64,000 nucleotides of DNA from JAXDMU01 sp963762435 (GTDB taxonomy: Bacteria; Pseudomonadota; Alphaproteobacteria; ATCC43930; CGMCC-115725), in NCBI GenBank assembly GCA_963762435.1, contig CAVXLN010000029.1:443791-507790 (forward strand). Reading direction: 5' to 3'. A program made the translations under genes and the position numbers. Positions 59,346-64,000 of the stretch are shown in pieces (position 1 is the stretch's first letter; every line of letters begins with the position of its first letter). The notes below the pieces were generated by a model. It worked only from the letters and a program-made list of their open reading frames with translations. It was not told where the DNA came from and searched no databases.

Positions 59346-60467
59346 ATGCGAACATCCATGGTGTCACTGGCGGCACTCGGCCTCCTGGCGATCAGCGCCG
59401 GGGCCCGCGCCGATATTCTGATCGGCGTGGCCGGGCCGATCACCGGCTCAAATGCCGCCTTCGGCGAGCAGTTCAAACGGGGTACCGAAAAAGCGGTGGC
59501 CGATATCAACGCCAAGGGCGGTGTCAACGGCCAGAAGCTCGTGATGGCGCCGATCGGCGACGACGCCTGCGACGCCAAGCAGGCGGTCGCGGTCGCCAAT
59601 AAGCTCGCTTCCGAAAACGTCGTGTTCGTCGCCGGGCATTTCTGCTCGAGCTCGTCGATCCCGGCTTCGGCCGTCTATGCCGAGGCAGGCATTCTGCAGA
59701 TCTCGCCGGCCTCGACCAATCCGGCGCTGACCGAGGAAGCCGCCAAGAAGGGCTGGACCAACGTGTTCCGCACCTGCGGCCGTGACGATGTTCAAGGCAA
59801 GGTCGCGGGCGAGTATCTGGCCCAGCATTACAAGGGCAAGGCGGTTGCGGTCGTCGACGACAAATCGACCTACGGCAAGGGCCTCGCCGACGAGACGCGC
59901 AAGGCGATGAACGCCGCCGGCCTCAAGGAAGCGGTCGATGAAGAGATCACGGCCGGCGACAAGGATTTCTCGGCCCTCATCAGCAAGCTGAAGCAGGCCA
60001 ATGTCGCCGTCATCTATTTCGGCGGCTATCAGGTCGAGGCCGGCCTCATCGTCCGCCAGGCGCATGAGCAGGGGCTCAATGCTCTGCTGATGGGCGGCGA
60101 CTCTCTGCCGACCCAGGAATTCTGGCAGATCACCGGGCCGGCCGGCGAAGGCACGCTCTTCACCTTCGGGCCGGACATGGAGAAGAACCCCGCTGCCAAG
60201 CAGGTCGTCGAAGAGTTCAAGAAGGATGGCTACGAGCCGGAAGGTTACACGCTCTACAGCTACGCCGCCATCCAGGTCTTCGCCCAGGCCGCCGCGAAGG
60301 CCAAATCGACCAAGCTCGCCGACCTGGTTAAGGCCATGCACGACACGACCTTCCAGACCGTCATCGGCCCGCTCAAATATGACGCCAAGGGCGACATCAC
60401 CGAGGGCGGGTTCGTGCTCTGGAAGTGGGACAAAGAAGGCAAGTTCAACGAGCTGCCGACCGGCTGA
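59346..60467 (+). CDS. livK: Branched-chain amino acid ABC transporter substrate-binding protein
   Basis: 373 residues from an ATG preceded by GGGAGGGACAAAG. A signal peptide (MVSLAALGLLAISAGARA) leads to the Leu/Ile/Val-binding fold: VAGPITGSNAAFGEQFKRG, then VAGHFCSSSSIPASAVYAEA with the ligand-contacting Ser residues, and DDKSTYGKGLADE. The Cys pair (DDACDAK, GHFCSS) is typical of LivK. It ends the operon, followed by strong hairpins. Confidence 0.96.
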   Translation: MRTSMVSLAALGLLAISAGARADILIGVAGPITGSNAAFGEQFKRGTEKAVADINAKGGVNGQKLVMAPIGDDACDAKQAVAVANKLASENVVFVAGHFCSSSSIPASAVYAEAGILQISPASTNPALTEEAAKKGWTNVFRTCGRDDVQGKVAGEYLAQHYKGKAVAVVDDKSTYGKGLADETRKAMNAAGLKEAVDEEITAGDKDFSALISKLKQANVAVIYFGGYQVEAGLIVRQAHEQGLNALLMGGDSLPTQEFWQITGPAGEGTLFTFGPDMEKNPAAKQVVEEFKKDGYEPEGYTLYSYAAIQVFAQAAAKAKSTKLADLVKAMHDTTFQTVIGPLKYDAKGDITEGGFVLWKWDKEGKFNELPTG

Positions 60468-60470
60468 TCA

Positions 60471-60517
60471 AGAGCGGGATGGCCTTGGGTTGATCCAACG
60501 CAAGGCGATCCCGCTCT
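60471..60517 (+). terminator. Terminator of the liv operon
   Basis: AGAGCGGGAT pairs with ATCCCGCTCT; an inner GCCTTG/CAAGGC stem extends the structure. It is followed on the plus strand by AATCTTTT. It begins three bases after the livK stop. Confidence 0.85.
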
Positions 60518-60540
60518 AATCTTTTGATCCACGTCGAAAG

Positions 60541-60567
60541 CCCGGCGGCGCTGACAGCGCCGCCGGG
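60541..60567 (+). terminator. Second terminator hairpin
   Basis: A perfect 12-base GC-rich stem, CCCGGCGGCGCT and its complement, with a three-base loop, followed by CTTTG. It is a strong backup terminator for the liv transcript and may also block leftward read-through. Confidence 0.8.
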
Positions 60568-60606
60568 CTTTGTCGATTAGCTTCAACAAGCAGGCACAAA
60601 CAAATC

Positions 60607-60632
60607 TAGGCCGGTCCAGCTGGACCGGCCTA
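60607..60632. terminator. 26-base perfect palindrome at the mucR 3' end
   Basis: TAGGCCGGTCCAG followed by its exact complement, without a central spacer. It lies 23 bases after the mucR stop on the minus strand. As RNA it would fold into an 11-base stem with a four-base loop. It could end mucR transcription; a protein-binding site is an alternative. Confidence 0.65.
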
Positions 60633-60655
60633 AAATATAACAACCGATTGTACGG

Positions 60656-61093
60656 TTACTTCTTGCCGGCAGCGCGCCGCCCGGAAGTGTGGCTGGTGCC
60701 ACGGCCGAGGCCGATTTGCTTGGCAAAGGCCGAACGCTGCTCGGCATAGTTGGGGGCCACCATCGGATAATCTGGCGGCAGGTTCCATTTCGCCCGATAT
60801 TCGTCCGGCGTCATATTGTAGGTCGAGCGAAGATGCCGCTTCAGCATCTTCAACTTCTTGCCGTCCTCAAGGCAGACCAGGTAATCGGGCGTGATCGATC
60901 GCTTGATCGGCACCGCGGGTCTGGCTGGTTCGACCTTGGGTTCGGGGGGCCGCCCGCCGATTCCTTTAAGTGAAGTGTAGACCGCATTTATCAGATCGGC
61001 CAGCTGGGCAGTCGGCACGCTATTGTTGCTGACATAGGCGGCGACCACATCCGCAGTCATCCGCATAACCCCGTCATCCGTAGGTTTCTCCAT
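60656..61093 (-). CDS. mucR: MucR/Ros-family transcriptional regulator
   Basis: 145 residues from the ATG at 61093; a TTG 21 bases upstream is possible. The N-terminal oligomerisation half has TADVVAAYVSNNSVPTAQLA. The C-terminal DNA-binding half has LVCLEDGKKLKMLKRHLRST and YRAKWNLPPDYPMVAPNYAE. Only one Cys of the Ros zinc finger is kept and the last His is replaced, so it resembles the zinc-less MucR class. MucR proteins silence AT-rich promoters and control polysaccharide, motility and virulence genes. The gene has a long AT-rich upstream region. Confidence 0.93.
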   Translation of the reverse strand: MEKPTDDGVMRMTADVVAAYVSNNSVPTAQLADLINAVYTSLKGIGGRPPEPKVEPARPAVPIKRSITPDYLVCLEDGKKLKMLKRHLRSTYNMTPDEYRAKWNLPPDYPMVAPNYAEQRSAFAKQIGLGRGTSHTSGRRAAGKK

Positions 61094-61567
61094 GTTCTTC
61101 AATGTCCCGGCCAAAAATTTCTTACCACTATATCATTTTTGCAGAGCGATTTATTGTTGTCAACAACGTACGCGAATAGCTTTCAACTGATGTAAGCGCT
61201 TAACGCTAGTTGCTGATTCGTGCGGCCGAATGCCGCTCACGACTATGAAAAAAAATGACAGAATTGACCAGCGGCGCTTCACAAGAGCCGAGGCGAGCGC
61301 CCTGAATTGAACAAGGTTAAAAAGCTGAGTCTGACCTGATTCTCCAGATTCGCCGACACTGATTCTCGCAAAGCCGCTCGTTCCATTCACGAAATCATGG
61401 AACTTCAAGGTGATAAATCGCACTGGCGGAGAAGGTGCCAGAATGCGCGCCGTGCGTCGCCTGCTCTGCCGGTAGCGCTATGCTATCGTGACATGCCAAG
61501 ATGTGGTATTCGACCCTCCCAGGTCGAGCCAGGTCGGGCTGCGACCGCAATAGGAACGCCTGCCGCT
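61094..61567. other. Long AT-rich regulatory spacer between mucR and glyA
   Basis: 474 bases with no supportable gene. The part near mucR (61094-61210) is unusually AT-rich for this genome, with TTTCTTACCACTATATC and TGCAGAGCGATTTATTG. AT tracts such as AAAAAAAATGACAG lie near 61245. Such DNA is what MucR-type regulators bind, so autoregulation is plausible. The glyA leader occupies the right end. Confidence 0.55.
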
Positions 61568-62866
61568 ATGACCACCAGCATACCAGGTCGCCCTGCCGAC
61601 TTCTTCGCGGCGCCGCTGGCCGAAGCCGATCCGGCACTCTATGCCGGCATTGCCGACGAGCTGAAGCGCCAGCAAAGCCAGATCGAGCTGATCGCGTCCG
61701 AAAATATCGTGTCGCGCGCCGTGCTCGAGGCGCAGGGCTCGGTGCTGACGAACAAATATGCCGAGGGCTATCCCGGACGCCGCTATTATGGCGGCTGCGA
61801 GTTCGTCGATGTCGCCGAGACGCTGGCGATCGATCGTGCCAAGCAGCTGTTCGGCTGCCGATTCGCCAATGTGCAGCCCCATTCGGGCGCTCAGGCCAAT
61901 CAGTCCGTCTTCATGGCGCTCCTGCAGCCGGGCGACACCTTCCTCGGCCTGTCGCTGGCGGCCGGGGGCCATCTCACCCATGGCGCGCCCGCCAATCAGT
62001 CGGGCAAATGGTTCAAGCCCGTGGCCTACACTGTCCAGCGCGACACCCATCTCATCGACTATGACGAGGTCGAGGCGCTGGCCAAGGAGCATCGGCCGAA
62101 GCTCATCATCGCCGGCGGCTCGGCCTATCCGCGCGTGATCGATTTCGCCCGCTTCCGCGCCATCGCCGACGAGGTGGGCGCCTATCTCATGGTCGATATG
62201 GCTCATTTCGCCGGCCTCGCCGCGGCCGGCGCCTATCCGAGCCCGGTCCCGCATGCCCATGTCGTGACGACGACCACGCACAAGACGCTGCGTGGCCCGC
62301 GCGGCGGCATGGTGCTGTCGAATGACGAGGATCTGGGCAAGAAGATCAATTCCGCGGTTTTCCCCGGCCTTCAGGGCGGACCGCTCATGCATGTCATCGC
62401 GGCCAAGGCGGTCGCCTTCGGCGAGGCGTTGCAGCCGAGCTTCAAGACCTACGCGCACAATGTCGTCGAGAATGCCCGGATCCTGGCGCAGGTGCTGGTC
62501 GAGCGCGGCCTCGCCATCGTCTCGGGCGGCACCGACAGCCATCTGATGCTGGTCGATCTCAGGCCCAAGGGGCTGACCGGCCGGGACGCCGAGGCGAGCC
62601 TCGAGCGCGCGGCCATGACCTGCAACAAGAACGGCATTCCGTTCGATCCCGAAAAGCCGACCATCACCTCCGGCATCCGGCTCGGCACGCCTGCCGGGAC
62701 CACGCGCGGCTTCGGGCCGGAGGAATGGCGCGTCATCGGCGGCCTCATCGGCGATGTGCTCGACGGGCTCGCCGTTCATCGCGACGGCAATGAAGCTGCC
62801 GAATCACGCGCGCGGCAGCGCGTGGCCGAGCTCTGCGACCGCTTCCCCATATATCCCGCCGCCTGA
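61568..62866 (+). CDS. glyA: Serine hydroxymethyltransferase
   Basis: 432 residues, full length. The PLP lysine is in TTTTHKTLRGPRGGM (near residue 239), with QIELIASENIVSRAVLEAQG and NKYAEGYPGRRYYGGCEFVD upstream. It interconverts serine and glycine and supplies one-carbon units to folate. I chose the ATG at 61568, which gives a family-typical start; the frame is open further upstream. nrdR begins 12 bases after it. Confidence 0.97.
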   Translation: MTTSIPGRPADFFAAPLAEADPALYAGIADELKRQQSQIELIASENIVSRAVLEAQGSVLTNKYAEGYPGRRYYGGCEFVDVAETLAIDRAKQLFGCRFANVQPHSGAQANQSVFMALLQPGDTFLGLSLAAGGHLTHGAPANQSGKWFKPVAYTVQRDTHLIDYDEVEALAKEHRPKLIIAGGSAYPRVIDFARFRAIADEVGAYLMVDMAHFAGLAAAGAYPSPVPHAHVVTTTTHKTLRGPRGGMVLSNDEDLGKKINSAVFPGLQGGPLMHVIAAKAVAFGEALQPSFKTYAHNVVENARILAQVLVERGLAIVSGGTDSHLMLVDLRPKGLTGRDAEASLERAAMTCNKNGIPFDPEKPTITSGIRLGTPAGTTRGFGPEEWRVIGGLIGDVLDGLAVHRDGNEAAESRARQRVAELCDRFPIYPAA

Positions 62867-62878
62867 GGTCTCTGAGCG

Positions 62879-63340
62879 ATGCGCTGTCCCTTTTGTGGTT
62901 TCGAGGATACCCAGGTCAAGGATTCGCGCCCGACCGACGATCGCTCTGCGATCCGTCGCCGCCGCTTCTGCACCAATTGCGCGGCGCGCTTCACCACTTT
63001 CGAGCGGGTGCAGCTGCGCGAGCTGACGGTCGTGAAGAAGGATGCCGGTCGCGAGCCGTTCGATCGCGAGAAGCTCGCGCGCTCGATCTATATCGCGGTG
63101 CGCAAGCGGCCGATCGAGCCCGAGCGGATCGAGCGCGTGATCAACTCGATCGTGCGCCAACTCGAAAGCTCGGGCGAATCCGATGTGACCACCGATCAGA
63201 TCGGCTCGCTGGTGATGGAGGCGCTGGCGACGCTCGACCAGGTCGCCTATGTCCGCTTCGCCAGCGTCTATCGCGATTTCCGCGAAGCCAAGGATTTCGG
63301 CGAGTTCATCGGCCGGATCTCCCATGAGGAAGAGCACTAA
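62879..63340 (+). CDS. nrdR: Transcriptional repressor NrdR
   Basis: 153 residues. The N-terminal zinc ribbon has CPFC at 3-6 and CTNC near 31, with RRRRFCTNCAARFTTFERV. An ATP-cone follows (VVKKDAGREPFDREKLARSI). NrdR senses ATP/dATP and represses ribonucleotide reductase genes. The glyA-nrdR-rib order is common in alphaproteobacteria. ribD starts four bases after its stop. Confidence 0.98.
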   Translation: MRCPFCGFEDTQVKDSRPTDDRSAIRRRRFCTNCAARFTTFERVQLRELTVVKKDAGREPFDREKLARSIYIAVRKRPIEPERIERVINSIVRQLESSGESDVTTDQIGSLVMEALATLDQVAYVRFASVYRDFREAKDFGEFIGRISHEEEH

Positions 63341-63344
63341 GGCC

Positions 63345-64000
63345 ATGAACGACGCTGCCCATATGAGGGCGGCGCTGGCACTGGCCGAGCGCGGCCTCGG
63401 CGGTGTGGCACCGAATCCATCGGTCGGTTGCGTGATCGTCCGCGAAGGGGTCGTCGTCGGCCGTGGCTGGACCCAGCCGGGCGGCCGCCCGCATGCCGAG
63501 ACCGAGGCGCTTGCGCGCGCCGGTGCGGCCGCGAATGGGGCCACGGCCTATGTCACGCTCGAGCCGTGCGCCCATCTCGGCCACACGCCGCCTTGCGCCG
63601 AGGCGCTCATCGCCGCCGGCATCGCGCGCTGCGTCGTGGCCATCGAGGATCCCGATCCACGCGTCTCGGGCCGGGGGCTCGAGATGTTGCGCGCGGCTGG
63701 CATCGCGGTCGAGACCGGGCTCTTGTCCGATGAGGCGGCCTCGCTCAATGCCGGGTTCCTGAAGCGCATTCTTGCCGGGCGCCCGCTCGTCACGCTCAAG
63801 CTCGCCACCAGCCTCGACGGAAGGATTGCCACCCGTTCGGGCGACAGCCGCTGGATCACGGGCCCCGAGGCGCGGCGGCTCGGTCACCTACTGCGCCATC
63901 GCCACGATGCGGTGATGGTCGGCAGCGGCACGTCGCTCGCCGACGATCCCGAGCTTACCGTGCGCCTGCCTGGGCTCGAAGTGCCTCAGCCTTTGCGCAT
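63345..64000 (+). CDS. ribD: Riboflavin biosynthesis protein RibD, 5' part
   Basis: 218 codons are visible; the window ends within the reductase domain. The deaminase zinc site is PHAETEAL with LEPCAHLGHTPPCAEAL. The reductase domain begins PLVTLKLATSLDGRIATRSG, then SRWITGPEARR. RibD deaminates and reduces the pyrimidine intermediate of riboflavin synthesis. I chose the second ATG (63345), four bases after the nrdR stop; the ATG at 63324 overlaps nrdR. Confidence 0.95.
   Translation, partial: MNDAAHMRAALALAERGLGGVAPNPSVGCVIVREGVVVGRGWTQPGGRPHAETEALARAGAAANGATAYVTLEPCAHLGHTPPCAEALIAAGIARCVVAIEDPDPRVSGRGLEMLRAAGIAVETGLLSDEAASLNAGFLKRILAGRPLVTLKLATSLDGRIATRSGDSRWITGPEARRLGHLLRHRHDAVMVGSGTSLADDPELTVRLPGLEVPQPLR

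Noticed and set aside
61160..61423. Minus-strand 87-codon frame in the mucR-glyA spacer
   Set aside because: No ribosome site, no conserved pattern, and it lies in AT-rich regulatory DNA.

Overview
The window is high-GC bacterial chromosome with short spacers and many 1-4 base gene overlaps. Gene content points to an alphaproteobacterium, probably a Rhodospirillales-type lineage. Pointers are an alpha-type CheZ, a DivL-like kinase carrying Tyr at the phospho-site, GapR (DUF2312), a MucR regulator, the addB-addA-trxA arrangement, and a liv operon carrying a DUF6867 gene. The genus cannot be read from the sequence. There is no phage, insertion sequence, CRISPR array, rRNA or plasmid backbone. 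The only RNA gene I can support is one tRNA-Glu(CTC).

Layout. 1-3.1 kb: tail of an isocitrate lyase/PEP mutase family gene, a Ser-rich small protein, then a CHAD-domain protein followed by a FrnE-like DsbA oxidoreductase. 3.2-4.5 kb: cheY-cheZ, away from other chemotaxis genes. 4.6-7.6 kb: di-haem peroxidase plus a FixH/YtkA-like protein, TusA-like protein, a Pal-like lipoprotein. 7.7-11 kb: a palindromic repeat, then GST, acyl-CoA dehydrogenase and enoyl-CoA hydratase as one leftward operon. 11.1-15 kb: accessory region of small unknown genes, including a probably split secreted protein, a Gly/Met/Pro-rich rhodanese-like protein and two homologous 58-61 residue proteins. 15-18 kb: two SDR genes divergent from a LysR regulator. 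18-25 kb: a cache-domain hybrid histidine kinase upstream of a FUSC/DUF1656/HlyD/NodT tripartite efflux operon. 25-28 kb: a CmcJ/NvfI-like oxidoreductase, small unknown genes, tRNA-Glu. 28-32 kb: YajQ, a DEAD-box helicase, DUF423, RarD-like and GNAT genes. 32-36.6 kb: an unidentified 564-residue membrane protein with a winged-helix partner, then an ArsR/AHSA1/GST operon.

36.7-54 kb is a core block read leftward: ahcY, the DivL-like kinase, tsaE-amgK, a murU-like gene, addB, addA, trxA. It joins the methyl cycle, cell-cycle signalling, tRNA modification, peptidoglycan recycling and double-strand break repair. A mostly rightward four-gene accessory cassette (TetR, SRPBCC, DUF1697, ferredoxin-NADP reductase) interrupts it. 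In tsaE the reading frame appears to slip by one base, so that tsaE runs into amgK as one 488-codon frame.

54-64 kb: an SbmA/YddA-like ABC exporter ends the previous block. Then come gapR, livHMGF with a DUF6867 gene and livK, three strong hairpins, mucR, a long intergenic region, and glyA-nrdR-ribD, with ribD cut by the window end.
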